A stretch of DNA of 64,000 nt from Bdellovibrionales bacterium GWA1_52_35. GTDB taxonomy: Bacteria > Bdellovibrionota > UBA1018. Where the stretch lies: assembly GCA_001769805.1 (NCBI GenBank), contig MEPO01000022.1, positions 1 to 64,000 on the forward strand. The letters run 5' to 3'. The stretch's first letter is position 1, and each line of letters begins with the position of its first letter. The notes beneath the pieces were generated by a model. That model was not told the DNA's origin and did not search any database. It saw only the letters and a program-made list of their open reading frames with translations. This document shows, one piece after another, positions 50,321-59,782 of the stretch. A program made the position numbers and the translations under genes.

Positions 50321-51721
50321 ATGTCGCATTGGTCCGCGCTCCAGATTCTCATCGGCTTTTATGCCGGGACGCTGGTCGTCAATATCATCGTCTCCTCGAT
50401 TCAATATTATAGTGAAAGAAATCCCGTCCAACGCATGTTGCTGTTTTATTGGTTGGGGATTTTCGTCACGGCGCTTGTGAATCAGCTGGTGAAGGACTTC
50501 GATCTGGCGATGGTACTCGTCGGATCGTTGGGCACTTTCGTATCGCAGGTCATTCTCGGCCAGTTTGTCACGAAAGCGCGAGGAGTGCGGTTTGCGCTCA
50601 TTCCGCTGCTCGGGACATTCGCTCTTTGCGCAATTGTGAGCTGGATACTGAGTCTCGCGGGCCTCGGTTTTGCGGTAAGCGCGTTCCCGGCTGTCTTCGG
50701 AGCGGCTCTTCCCGGGTTTGTTTCCTGTTACCTGGTCCTGAAGAAAAGGGAGCCTCCGCTAACGAGTACCCAGAAAATGTTTCTGCTCACATTTCTGGTC
50801 ATGAGCGTGCACTATCTGGATTGGTCTTATTTCAAAACCCAGCCTCAATTATTCATGGTTGGAATGGTGATTGCCTTCGGGCTCCTTCATGTTTTGTCCA
50901 TTCTCGCGGCAATGCTGGCCAATGAACATGCGCTTCTGACCCGGAATCAGCTATTGGAAAAAGAGGTTAGGGCTCGCGCCGAGGAACTGGCTTCGACCAA
51001 GGAGCAGTTGCTGGAGTCCAACAAGCTTGCAACCATCGGGCGCATGGCTGGCGGAATTGCCCACGAGCTCAATAATCCGCTTGCGATCTTGAGCCTGAAT
51101 GTAGAACAGCTCCAACGATTCGCAAAAAAAGGCATTTTATCTGTCGAAAGCGTTTTGAAGGAATCCAGCAGTATTGAAAAAGTCATCTCCCGGATTGCAG
51201 GGATCACCTCGTCGCTGCGAAATGTAGCAAGGGACAATGCGACTGATGAACGACGGTTTGCCGATTTGCGCACGGTCATTGGCGATACTCTGCCATTCTG
51301 TGCTGAACGAATGAAGGGGCTTGGAATCGAGTTCCAAACCGAGATGCCAGCTCATGCCTGCCCGATCGTTTGCAATTCGGGAGCATTGTCCCAAGTTACA
51401 ATGAATCTGCTGAGCAATGCGATTGATGCAGTGGCGGACCGCCAAATAAAGGAGATCCGGCTTTGCCTGATTCAGAAGGAGAACTCCTTCGAGATTTCCG
51501 TTGAAGACAGTGGCATTCTGGACCAAGCAATTTTGTCGAGTATCATGGAACCGTTTTTCACGACCAAACCCATTGGTAAGGGAGTTGGTTTGGGTTTGAG
51601 CGTCTCCAGATCCCTGGCAGAGGCCCATTCGGGTAAGCTTTATGTGGATACCACAGCCGACCGGACCCGTTTTGTTCTGACTCTGCCGCGTCTGCCGGAA
51701 GTGGGGGCTCAGGATGTTTAA
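50321..51721 (+). CDS. Membrane sensor histidine kinase
   Basis: A 466-residue kinase has about seven membrane helices in the first 205 residues, a short coiled linker, then a HisKA domain with the phospho-accepting His248 in GGIAHELNNP. The HATPase_c domain has a conserved N-box (LLSNAIDAV), a weak G1 box VEDSG and a VGLGLSVSR lid. It responds to an unknown membrane signal. The response regulator starts eight bases inside its end, so the two form a two-component pair. Confidence 0.93.
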   Translation: MSHWSALQILIGFYAGTLVVNIIVSSIQYYSERNPVQRMLLFYWLGIFVTALVNQLVKDFDLAMVLVGSLGTFVSQVILGQFVTKARGVRFALIPLLGTFALCAIVSWILSLAGLGFAVSAFPAVFGAALPGFVSCYLVLKKREPPLTSTQKMFLLTFLVMSVHYLDWSYFKTQPQLFMVGMVIAFGLLHVLSILAAMLANEHALLTRNQLLEKEVRARAEELASTKEQLLESNKLATIGRMAGGIAHELNNPLAILSLNVEQLQRFAKKGILSVESVLKESSSIEKVISRIAGITSSLRNVARDNATDERRFADLRTVIGDTLPFCAERMKGLGIEFQTEMPAHACPIVCNSGALSQVTMNLLSNAIDAVADRQIKEIRLCLIQKENSFEISVEDSGILDQAILSSIMEPFFTTKPIGKGVGLGLSVSRSLAEAHSGKLYVDTTADRTRFVLTLPRLPEVGAQDV

Positions 51722-52094
51722 AGTACTCGTCATTGACGACGAAGAGGGAGTCAGAATTCCCTTGGCTTCCTTTCTGGAAATGGAAGGCTATCAGGCGTGG
51801 GCGGCTGAGAATGGCTTCGATGCGTTCGAACAAATCAAAGCAAATCGTCCGGACTTCATCATTTCGGACGTCCGGATGCCGATATGGGATGGATTCCGGT
51901 TGCAGGAAAGTCTCAATACGCTCACACCGCCCATTCCGATTCTTTACATTTCCGGTTTCCTCGGTGATGGCATGGAGAGCTTGAAACAGGGAAAAGGCTT
52001 TGTCGGTATCATCGCCAAGCCCTTCAAAGTCGACGAACTGCTTCAGATCGTGAAAAGGTTTGCTGAGGCTTGCCATTCCCCACGCACTCTATGA
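51714..52094 (+). CDS. Single-domain response regulator (receiver only)
   Basis: A 126-residue CheY-like receiver has the acidic pair Asp8-Asp9, phosphorylation site Asp52 in ISDVRMP, and Lys102 in AKPF. There is no output domain, so it acts by protein contact or passes phosphate on. It is translationally coupled to the kinase and overlaps the signal peptidase start. Confidence 0.94.
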   Translation: MFKVLVIDDEEGVRIPLASFLEMEGYQAWAAENGFDAFEQIKANRPDFIISDVRMPIWDGFRLQESLNTLTPPIPILYISGFLGDGMESLKQGKGFVGIIAKPFKVDELLQIVKRFAEACHSPRTL

Positions 52095-52873
52095 TAATCC
52101 CTCCCATGAAAAATTACGTGCAGGGATTGATAGGCAGGCTCATGAGCACTAAAGCCAAGAAGTGGTTGCGTGAAATTGTCTCGCTTGCCGCGATGTTGGT
52201 CGTTGTTTTCGCGATCCGTTCCAGTTTTTTTGAGCCATTCAAAATTCCATCGGGTTCGATGATTCCCACGCTCTTTGTTGGAGATCATATTTTCGTCAGC
52301 AAATTCAGTTATGGTTGGCACCTGCCGTTCACGGGGTGGCCAAGTGATCAGGTGATCGCGTCGGAGCAAACCCCGGTCAGGCGCGGAGATGTCGTCGTAT
52401 TTCTTTACCCTCTGGACGAGAGTTTGAATTACATCAAGCGCGTGGTGGGACTTCCGGGGGATACGGTCGAAATGCGCGATACCGTCCTCCATATCAATGA
52501 TAAGCCCATGCCGCAGGAGGTGGTACCTCCCGCTGTTGCGGAGGAGACATTCAAGAAGCTGAATGATCCGAGATTCACGGCAGAATCCATTACCATGCTG
52601 CAAGAGGACATCGATGGTGTGAAGTATTATGTTTTTTACGCTAAAACCGCGGCAGCAATGCATAGCTTCGCGCCGTTCACCGTTCCCAAAGAGTCATTTT
52701 TCGCGATGGGAGATGACCGGGATTACTCCCGGGACAGTCGCTTCTGGGGAGCCGCACCGCTCAAGAATATCAAGGGAAAAGCCAAGTTCATCTGGTTGTC
52801 CTTATTCTTCGGATCAGAGGAACATGAGAGCTGGGAATTCAATCCTTCCCGGATAGGCACGTTGATCCGCTAG
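52091..52873 (+). CDS. lepB: Signal peptidase I
   Basis: A 260-residue type I signal peptidase. An N-terminal membrane helix precedes the catalytic Ser in IPSGSMIPT (about residue 56) and the general-base Lys in YIKRVVGLPGD (about 116). A C-terminal box, MGDDRDYSRDSRFWG, is intact. It cleaves signal peptides on the periplasmic side. I choose ATG 52,091, which overlaps the regulator stop; 52,106 is an alternative. Confidence 0.94.
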   Translation: MIIPPMKNYVQGLIGRLMSTKAKKWLREIVSLAAMLVVVFAIRSSFFEPFKIPSGSMIPTLFVGDHIFVSKFSYGWHLPFTGWPSDQVIASEQTPVRRGDVVVFLYPLDESLNYIKRVVGLPGDTVEMRDTVLHINDKPMPQEVVPPAVAEETFKKLNDPRFTAESITMLQEDIDGVKYYVFYAKTAAAMHSFAPFTVPKESFFAMGDDRDYSRDSRFWGAAPLKNIKGKAKFIWLSLFFGSEEHESWEFNPSRIGTLIR

Positions 52874-52909
52874 TTCAGAAAAGTACGTTGATAATGAAGG
52901 GGTAATATC

Positions 52910-53374
52910 ATGTCTAAAAAAAGTCTCCAGGAAACCTACGCACCCGAGAGCATCTGCTTTGGCTGTGGTCCCGCCAATATCAAAGGTTTGCACATCCGCA
53001 GCTTTGCTCATGGAGATGAAGTGGTTTGTGATTGGAAGCCGGAATCGTATCATGAGGCTTTCCCCGGAATGCTCAACGGCGGAATCATTGGCTCCCTGCT
53101 CGATTGTCATATGAATTGGACGGCCGCCTTTCGTTTGATGGAAAAGGCGGGTGAAACCCAGCCGCCCTGTACGGTGACTGCGGATTATTCCATCAAACTT
53201 CTTCGTCCAACTCCCGCACACGGAATGGTGCATCTCTCGGCCAAAGTCATCGAATTCAAAAATGATCGTGCGGTCGTTGAAGGAGCTCTCTCCGCGGACG
53301 GGAAAGTCTGCGCCATCGGCCACGGAACATTTGTCGCAGTCAAACCCGGGCATCCCGCCTACCATCGTTGGTGA
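52910..53374 (+). CDS. Hotdog-fold acyl-CoA thioesterase-like protein
   Basis: A 154-residue PaaI/4HBT-type hotdog protein has an active-site region FPGMLNGGIIGSLLDCHMNW (about residues 50-69) in the usual HGG-like place, with Asn instead of His in the G-G turn. There is a CFGCG metal-ligand-like start (about residues 17-21). It probably hydrolyses acyl-CoA or a thioester, but the substrate is not evident. The upstream gap of 36 bases is without a clear promoter. Confidence 0.75.
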   Translation: MSKKSLQETYAPESICFGCGPANIKGLHIRSFAHGDEVVCDWKPESYHEAFPGMLNGGIIGSLLDCHMNWTAAFRLMEKAGETQPPCTVTADYSIKLLRPTPAHGMVHLSAKVIEFKNDRAVVEGALSADGKVCAIGHGTFVAVKPGHPAYHRW

Positions 53375-53413
53375 ATGCGTTAGCGAAAGCGCTGGTGATA
53401 GCAACGGGAAACT

Positions 53414-54640
53414 TCAGCCTGATTTAAGCAGCTTCCTGGCTTTCACAAAACTCTTCTTGAAATTTTTCCGGCGGTTTTCAAAAGGATTTGCCCACGAAAG
53501 CTTCGGTTTTAAAATCGCGCGACAAAGCGCGAGCATTCCGGCAACGTCATCCTGATGCACGAACTCCGGCGCAGGTCCCATCGGACCGCCGCAGTCGGGG
53601 CCGCCTTCAAAAGCCTGGTTATGGTAATTCCCCAGTGGAATTGAAAATCCGACAGCGGGCAGGCCGTAAACAGTGGCCGCCGTCGCCTCACAAGCTCCGC
53701 CGTCCATGACCCGGGCCTGGTACTTTTTGGGCAAAGTTTTTTCAGCCACGTCGAGCAGGACCCGTAACGCATTCGCGCTGAATACGGTGAAACGATCTCC
53801 CAACCGCACGATCGGACCTTTGCCGATCTGGGCTCCCGGGAGTTGTCGGGAGGTTTCGAGCGAAACAAAAAGCAGGGGGCGCCGGGCGTGGGCATACCAG
53901 CCCAATTGGAGATGGCCTATCGCTCCGATGAAGCCGGTTTCTTCCGCGCGGGTCAAAATACCAACGAACGGAACTGTGGGTAAACCCTTGCGGGGTTTGG
54001 CTCCCGTTTTGCGACCGAAAATTTCGCACGCGAGCGAAACGATGGCAAATGTCCCGACCAGATCATCCGCGGCCTTTGTATAAATCAGTTTACCTTCCTG
54101 CCAGACCGGCTTCCGGAAAGAGAATCCGCCGAAAAGCGCTGAAGGGTTCTTGAAACGGGAATGAAGCGAGGGAGAGCTGAGTTTGATCCGGGCCGTATCG
54201 ATCGCGCGTTTATGCTTCATCAGCCTGGCCGAAAAAATTGTACCCTTGTCTTCCCAGCCCTGAGCGCTTCCCAGCCAGACAGGGTACCCCTCCAGGTATT
54301 CCACCGGGCTGCCACCGTGCCATTTGATTTCAAGTGTATCTTTATTCACCCATCGGGTTCCGTGAAAACCGGGATGATCCATATGCGCCATGAAAATGCG
54401 GAGCGGCTCGTCGGGATCCCTGGGCTGCCCTCCAGCCCTGCGCAGAAGCTTGAGCAGCTCCGCGGAGGAACGGGCGCCGATCACAAGGTTTCCGATCGGG
54501 TCCCTGAAAAAAGGAACGCTGGCCTTGTTCAAAGTCCGTTCAACCAGAGTGACTACATGGCCTTCGCGGTAAGGGGCAGTCGGCTGGGAAAGGATCTCAA
54601 GCAGTAAGGACCAGTTTTCTTTCTTTAAAGCCGATTTCAT
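53414..54640 (-). CDS. M42-like metallo-aminopeptidase
   Basis: A 408-residue zinc peptidase of the M42/M28 type. Metal ligands are visible in MAHMDHPGF (His about 92), a KAADDLVG block (the bridging Asp, about 200), RAEETGFIG (Glu pair, about 239) and GNYHNQAFEGG (His about 355). The family cleaves N-terminal residues of peptides, here in the cytoplasm. It is the last gene of a minus-strand operon and overlaps the aminotransferase by four bases. Confidence 0.85.
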   Translation of the reverse strand: MKSALKKENWSLLLEILSQPTAPYREGHVVTLVERTLNKASVPFFRDPIGNLVIGARSSAELLKLLRRAGGQPRDPDEPLRIFMAHMDHPGFHGTRWVNKDTLEIKWHGGSPVEYLEGYPVWLGSAQGWEDKGTIFSARLMKHKRAIDTARIKLSSPSLHSRFKNPSALFGGFSFRKPVWQEGKLIYTKAADDLVGTFAIVSLACEIFGRKTGAKPRKGLPTVPFVGILTRAEETGFIGAIGHLQLGWYAHARRPLLFVSLETSRQLPGAQIGKGPIVRLGDRFTVFSANALRVLLDVAEKTLPKKYQARVMDGGACEATAATVYGLPAVGFSIPLGNYHNQAFEGGPDCGGPMGPAPEFVHQDDVAGMLALCRAILKPKLSWANPFENRRKNFKKSFVKARKLLKSG

Positions 54641-56013
54641 GATTTCCAGGTCCCTGACTTGTTCATGCCATCATAGACTTCCGTGATAATGGCCACTGCA
54701 TTGTCGATGGTTTTCTCGTCAATCGTCATCGCGGGCTGAATGCGGAACTTGGCATCATAAGCCATCGTCAGTAGCCCGTGCTTCACGAAATCCTTGAAGA
54801 CCTGATACATGATTTCTTTCGCGAGCGGTTCCCGCGTGGTCTTGTCTTTGACCATTTCAATAGCCAGGAAAAGTCCCGCGCCGCGGACTTCGCCGACGAA
54901 GGGGTAGCGGTCGACCAGCGGTTCCAGTTTTCTCAGGAAATATTCTCCCATCCGGCGGCTGTTTTCGACCAGGCCCTCTTCGTCAATGATGCGAAGAGCG
55001 GTCGCTGCGGCCGCTGAAACGAGAGGATTCCCGCCATAACTCGAAGATGATCCGGACGGATTGGACCAGGGTTTGGCGTTCACTATTTCGTCACGTGAAA
55101 TGATGCCACTGACGGGGACGCCGCCCCCGAACTGCTTGCCGATCGTAATCATGTCCGGTTCAGTACCGGAATGTTCTGTCGCCCAGTATTTGCCGGTGCG
55201 ACCAAAGCCGGTGATCATTTCATCAGCAATGAAAAGAGCGCCGATTTCTTTTGCGATCCCGTGAACCGCAGGGAGGAAGTCCTTGGGCGGGATGATGTTG
55301 CCGGCCGAGCCTTGCATCGGCTCCACGATCATGGCGGCCACATTTCCGGTCGTGGACATTTTGATTTGTTTACGCGCAAGTTCCACACAGGCCAGGCTGC
55401 ACGATTCCTGCTTCAGTTTCAGAGGGCAGCGATAACAGTAAGCATAAGGTACAATCGCATTTCCCGGAACGAGCGGTCCCATTTTCTCTTTGAAATCTGA
55501 GCCCATCAAGGAGAGAACACCCATGGTTTTTCCGTGGAAACCGCCCCAGAAACTGACGAATTCATTTTTGCCGGTATAACATTTGGCAAGTCGGAGAGCG
55601 GACTCCACGGCTTCCGCACCGCTGGAGTAAAGCTGTGTGCGGTGCAACTTGGGGGTGCGCGCGTGTTTGGCAATCCGTTCAACCAGATCCACCCTGGGTT
55701 CGGAAGAGAAGCTGCCCACGGAACAAAGCTCGACCTGTTCTTTTACCGCTTCGACGAATTTGGGATGACTGTGTCCGAGGCCGTTCACCCCGATACCGCC
55801 TATGATATCGATGAACGTATTGCCGTCCACGTCGGTGATGGTGCTGCCACGCGCTTCCTTCATCACGATTCCCGCCATCTGCGCAAAACGTTGCAGGCCG
55901 GGCGCGACATGCTGATTTTCCCGTTCGATCAAGGCTCGGCTTTTGGGGCCGGGGATCGCGCTCTTAAGACTGGCTTTCTGATCTTTGGGCTGCTGAATGG
56001 GATGAGTTTCCAT
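54637..56013 (-). CDS. Class III PLP-dependent aminotransferase
   Basis: A 458-residue class III aminotransferase resembles 4-aminobutyrate/ornithine transaminases. The PLP pocket is visible as SSGAEAVESALRLAK (about residues 129-143), FIADEMITGFGRTG (about 258-271) and the Schiff-base Lys in IGKQFGGG. Its central role is amino-group transfer with an omega-amine such as GABA or a diamine. It is placed between GtrA and the M42-like peptidase. Substrate is uncertain. Confidence 0.9.
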   Translation of the reverse strand: METHPIQQPKDQKASLKSAIPGPKSRALIERENQHVAPGLQRFAQMAGIVMKEARGSTITDVDGNTFIDIIGGIGVNGLGHSHPKFVEAVKEQVELCSVGSFSSEPRVDLVERIAKHARTPKLHRTQLYSSGAEAVESALRLAKCYTGKNEFVSFWGGFHGKTMGVLSLMGSDFKEKMGPLVPGNAIVPYAYCYRCPLKLKQESCSLACVELARKQIKMSTTGNVAAMIVEPMQGSAGNIIPPKDFLPAVHGIAKEIGALFIADEMITGFGRTGKYWATEHSGTEPDMITIGKQFGGGVPVSGIISRDEIVNAKPWSNPSGSSSSYGGNPLVSAAAATALRIIDEEGLVENSRRMGEYFLRKLEPLVDRYPFVGEVRGAGLFLAIEMVKDKTTREPLAKEIMYQVFKDFVKHGLLTMAYDAKFRIQPAMTIDEKTIDNAVAIITEVYDGMNKSGTWKS

Positions 56014-56030
56014 AGATTCCGTCTCGATTC

Positions 56031-56435
56031 TTATTTGAAAACGTAATAGCGCTGCATGGGAAAGTTGAAAAAGAAGCCGACTATCAGAGAGACCCCAACG
56101 ACAGAAATGGAATAATGGATTCCAAAAATATCGGTGACTAACCAGACCCCCGCCGTGTTGAGACCCATGCTGCCGGCCGAGATCAGGACATAACGCAAAG
56201 CCTGACCGTGAAGGGCGCCGTGTTTTGCTTCGAAGCTCCAGTTGCGATTGACCAGAAAGTTGGTCAGGCCGCCGACACAGGCACCCAAAGCGGTCGCGAG
56301 CACGTACCAGACTTTGAAAACCTCGACGAGCGTGAAGAGAAGACCCCAGTCGGCAATGGTCGCCATCGCCGAAGAAACCTGGGAACGGCTGAATGTTTTA
56401 ATAAAATTAGGGCGCGCCAAATCTGCTGTACTCAT
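56031..56435 (-). CDS. GtrA-family membrane protein
   Basis: A 134-residue protein has four membrane helices and the GtrA signature: an early FSRSQVSSAMATIADW block, a CVGGLTNFLVNRNWSF block in the middle, and the closing FPMQRYYVFK. GtrA proteins help flip lipid-linked sugars across the inner membrane. It lies between the phosphatidyltransferase and the aminotransferase on the same strand. Confidence 0.9.
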   Translation of the reverse strand: MSTADLARPNFIKTFSRSQVSSAMATIADWGLLFTLVEVFKVWYVLATALGACVGGLTNFLVNRNWSFEAKHGALHGQALRYVLISAGSMGLNTAGVWLVTDIFGIHYSISVVGVSLIVGFFFNFPMQRYYVFK

Positions 56436-56450
56436 GGAAATGAGATCCGT

Positions 56451-57308
56451 TCACTTAGCGAGGACCGAGCGTACGGCCCGATCAAGCTCTTGCTCAATGT
56501 TCGCCAGACGGGCGGCTTCAGCAGCTTTCTGCTTGGCCTCGAGTTCCCGGATCGCTTTCATCGTGTAATAGAACTGTTCAATGGCGCAAAAATTGGCGAA
56601 GACGGCTACAATTCCAAGCGAAATGATCATCGGGTGGCCGATGGCGAGCGGGAATTCCCTGACCCGTTCCAGCCAAGGAATGGTCACCGGTGACAGCGCC
56701 GCGCCGGTGATCAGGTAAACCAGACGTTCCGGACGCCGCATGCTCCATTTGGTCGGGGGAAGCTTGATCTGCTCGGCACGGGCGAAAATGGAAGAGTAAC
56801 TCACCATGAAAGAGCCGAGCAGGGCAACGAGTGCCAGAAGCATGAACGGCAGAACTTCACGATAATAAATGATCAGACCACCGAGAAAAAAGAATTCCAC
56901 ATAGCGGTCCATTGCCGAATCAAGGACTTCGCCCGCCTCAGAAGATGTTCCCGTCAGGCGCGCGACCATTCCATCCAAGGAATCAAGAACTGCAGAAACA
57001 GTAGCGAGTGCGGCACCAAAACCAAAATGACCGAAGACCAGGCAGAGCCCAGCCAAAAATCCAAAAACGATGGAGGCCCAGGAGATCTGATCCGGCTTCA
57101 CTTGAAAGAAAACCAGGAGCTTGGCCAAGGGTTGCATGGCCCAGTAACCCATTTCCATGACACCTTTGCTGAGAAACTTGCTGCCGCCCTGCTTGTCGAC
57201 CCGGTCGTAATGGGCGCGCCCTTTGATCAGGATGCGTGCCGTGTAGGCGACAATCAAAAGAAACGGCAGGCTGATCAGAATAATGGAAAAAGTCGAATTG
57301 AAGCTCAT
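56451..57308 (-). CDS. CDP-alcohol phosphatidyltransferase
   Basis: A 285-residue integral membrane enzyme has the invariant CDP-alcohol signature DSLDGMVARL ... EVLDSAMDRYVE (about residues 108-136, DG-x2-AR-x8-G-x3-D-x3-D). It transfers an alcohol (glycerol-phosphate or inositol-phosphate type) to a CDP-lipid. Several membrane helices flank the motif and a 25-residue coiled-coil tail ends the protein. It begins the minus-strand operon of four genes. Adjacent GtrA suggests an envelope-lipid pathway. Confidence 0.92.
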   Translation of the reverse strand: MSFNSTFSIILISLPFLLIVAYTARILIKGRAHYDRVDKQGGSKFLSKGVMEMGYWAMQPLAKLLVFFQVKPDQISWASIVFGFLAGLCLVFGHFGFGAALATVSAVLDSLDGMVARLTGTSSEAGEVLDSAMDRYVEFFFLGGLIIYYREVLPFMLLALVALLGSFMVSYSSIFARAEQIKLPPTKWSMRRPERLVYLITGAALSPVTIPWLERVREFPLAIGHPMIISLGIVAVFANFCAIEQFYYTMKAIRELEAKQKAAEAARLANIEQELDRAVRSVLAK

Positions 57309-57386
57309 ATTGACTTGTCTTTACCTTAAATATTCTGTCAGATAAAGGCCCATCAAATGCGGCCCAAGTATTTGGAATATATAGTA

Positions 57387-58316
57387 TTAATTCCGTACTT
57401 CCTGAACGGCAATGGGAGCTTTGGCTGGTTCACGTGAAAGGCCCAGTAATACTCCACAAAAAATCAGCAGACTGGAAATCAGTGTACGCGCTGTCGGGGG
57501 CTCCTGGAACCAGAACCATGCAAGAGCTGCGGCTACTATGGGCTGCAGATAGATGAATAAAGCCACTGACGACGAACGGGCATAAGCGAGCGCCCAGAAA
57601 TTAAGGAAATAGGTCAGGACTGTTGCACCGAGCACTCCGAAAATCATGCAGCCGATGAGCACCGGTGTGAGAACCGGCATCTCAAAAGTGAACCACTGAG
57701 GTGTGGCCAGTAAAGTCAAGCCGACGCTGCCGTAAAGGAACATCCAGGCGGTGGCCCACATCCGGTTGTACTTCTGGAAAAACGGTTTGCTGTAAGCCAG
57801 AAAAAATCCGTAACTGATGCAATTGAGGATCGTGAGCAAATCACCGATCAACGTTGTGTTTGAAAGAGAGAAGTTCTCGACTTTACGGATGACCAGTACG
57901 CCAGCGAAGGCAGAGATGAAACCCAGCCCCCGCTTGAGCGTCAGAGGCTCCTGTCCGCGGAAGGTGACGATCATCAACGTGACGACCGGAATGAGGGTGT
58001 TCAGTATCGCGCTATTGGTCGAGGTCGTGTAATGCAGGCCAACGAGGAATGACGACTGGTTGATGATGATCCCCAGAAGGGAAAAAGCGATCAACGGAAT
58101 GAAAAACTTGCGATCGGGTTTGGGTGCATCCGTTCCCGAAAAAAACGCGATGCCCACCATGATGATAGCGGCAATGATGATCCGCGCACTTGCCCAGACC
58201 AGAGGAGGAAAGACGTCGACGACGACTTTTGAAAGCACGTAGTTCAACCCGAAAAGAACCTGGACAAAAATCAAAGCGCCGAAAACCAGAATGGGGGAGG
58301 GGGTCTGGGGTTTCAT
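57387..58316 (-). CDS. DMT-superfamily (EamA) transporter
   Basis: A 309-residue protein has ten hydrophobic helices arranged as two EamA repeats. Characteristic segments include FVQVLFGLNYVLSK near the start, NQSSFLVGLHYTTS, and near the C-terminus LFIYLQPIVAAALAWFWFQE. Members export metabolites or amino acids. It diverges from the gene at 58,353. No substrate is evident. Confidence 0.92.
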   Translation of the reverse strand: MKPQTPSPILVFGALIFVQVLFGLNYVLSKVVVDVFPPLVWASARIIIAAIIMVGIAFFSGTDAPKPDRKFFIPLIAFSLLGIIINQSSFLVGLHYTTSTNSAILNTLIPVVTLMIVTFRGQEPLTLKRGLGFISAFAGVLVIRKVENFSLSNTTLIGDLLTILNCISYGFFLAYSKPFFQKYNRMWATAWMFLYGSVGLTLLATPQWFTFEMPVLTPVLIGCMIFGVLGATVLTYFLNFWALAYARSSSVALFIYLQPIVAAALAWFWFQEPPTARTLISSLLIFCGVLLGLSREPAKAPIAVQEVRN

Positions 58317-58338
58317 TTCTTTTTAGTTTACCGAAACG

Positions 58339-58347
58339 TGGTATATT
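58339..58347 (+). promoter_or_regulatory. Extended -10 promoter of the gene at 58,353 (leaderless)
   Basis: TGG then TATATT (58,342-58,347) form an extended -10 element. Five bases separate it from ATG 58,353, so transcription starts at or just before the start codon. No ribosome-binding site is present. Confidence 0.5.
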
Positions 58348-58352
58348 AACCA

Positions 58353-59771
58353 ATGAAATCCTCAAGGAGTCGCGAGTTGCCGCAAATTATATTTTTGATT
58401 TTCAGTTTGCTTTTTCTGCCTCAAGCCGGGGCCTATGTGTTGCCTTTGGCGCCAAATCTGGCGCATGAGGCGCTCTCCGAATCAGTCCCGACTGCTTTTG
58501 CGCCGAATGAATGGACGGTGGCCGATTTCGCGGTCCAGTGGGAATCCGGGAATGCGCGTTTCTCCGGCCTTGGTCTCATAGTGAAAGCGGAACTGGAAGC
58601 TGCGTCACTGGAGTGGGTCCGCGTAAATGATCTGCTCGTAGTCCCGAGGGCAAGGCTGTTCGTATCAGTCGAGGGGATCGACGCCGGCCGTGTGATGAAT
58701 GCGGGGTTTTCGCAGGCCTTCTGGAAGAATGCTTCCGGCTTGAGCGAAGTGAAGCTTCCGGTCGCCCTCATCTCGGGCGAGGGGAACCCGATCGAAATCG
58801 TCCTGAAGAAGGACGGCAGGGAATACCGTGAACGTCTTTTTCTTGAGTTCCAGCCGCGCCATCCGGGTTCAAGCCCTAGAATGTTTATTGACCCGAGCTG
58901 TTCAAAATTTGGTTTGACCGAAAATTCCATATTTTCCTCCACGAAACCCGGCCGGCCCGGTCAGAAAAATTCCTGGGCTTATATCGGCTGCCGGCTGGTG
59001 CAAACCGAAGGTCTCGGGCACAGGACGTCAAGCCTTGAGACATTTGTTTTTTGGGACAATGTCGGTCAGGAAATCGAAATTGGCGGGATACGGACGCCTT
59101 CATCCGCTTCTTCCGTATGGGCGTTGCGACTGCACTCTGAACCTGGAAAGGTGAATCTGAGAGCCGGCCAGGGGCAATTTGATCATAAAATTGCCTTGAG
59201 CTACCGAGTGCCGCAGGAATTTCATCGCGGAGCAATCAGTTTGGGGCTCGGGCCGTATTCTTACTTCTACCGGAACTCATCGTATGAAACCTCGAACTGG
59301 ACCATCATGCCCACGTTTTATCTCTCGTATGCCGTTACCGAAACCATGCGAGTGGTGGCTTTTGATGCGACGACATTGAACGAGCAATTCATTTCAGATC
59401 TCGGAATCTATGTGAATAGCGAGTACATCCGGACGCTCGATCGCCGATTTGTGCTGAATCTGATGCTCGGGGTGCATTTCATCGGTTTCAAGGATCAGCA
59501 ATATTATTTCAAAGTGGGAGCGCCGCAGGGTGTGGAGATGATTTACACGGACTTTCTGGGTGCCGGGCGGAACCTTTCACTGGGAGGATTCATCTATCCC
59601 GCGATTCAGGGGAAATCCTATTATAATACCTGGCTTCGTTGGGGATCCGGTCAGCTCTTCGGGGAGGTAAATTTCATTTCCTGGGAAGAGAAAATTGACG
59701 AGAAAGAATTCTCCGCGCGCAGTCTGGGCGTGACGCTCGGGTTCCCGATTCCGTTTTTGCGGTTTCTGTAA
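58353..59771 (+). CDS. Large outer-membrane protein of unknown family
   Basis: A 472-residue protein has a signal peptide ending near AGA (about residue 28). The first 160 mature residues look like a soluble beta-sandwich domain (WTVADFAVQWESG, PVALISGEGNPIEIVL). From about 190 the sequence is strand-rich with Gly and aromatic residues, ending FPIPFLRFL, in the manner of a beta-barrel. Two cysteines (CSKF, GCRLV) could form a disulfide. No named family is recognised. It probably combines a periplasmic domain with a barrel. Confidence 0.65.
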   Translation: MKSSRSRELPQIIFLIFSLLFLPQAGAYVLPLAPNLAHEALSESVPTAFAPNEWTVADFAVQWESGNARFSGLGLIVKAELEAASLEWVRVNDLLVVPRARLFVSVEGIDAGRVMNAGFSQAFWKNASGLSEVKLPVALISGEGNPIEIVLKKDGREYRERLFLEFQPRHPGSSPRMFIDPSCSKFGLTENSIFSSTKPGRPGQKNSWAYIGCRLVQTEGLGHRTSSLETFVFWDNVGQEIEIGGIRTPSSASSVWALRLHSEPGKVNLRAGQGQFDHKIALSYRVPQEFHRGAISLGLGPYSYFYRNSSYETSNWTIMPTFYLSYAVTETMRVVAFDATTLNEQFISDLGIYVNSEYIRTLDRRFVLNLMLGVHFIGFKDQQYYFKVGAPQGVEMIYTDFLGAGRNLSLGGFIYPAIQGKSYYNTWLRWGSGQLFGEVNFISWEEKIDEKEFSARSLGVTLGFPIPFLRFL

Positions 59772-59782
59772 TTTTTTTCCGA

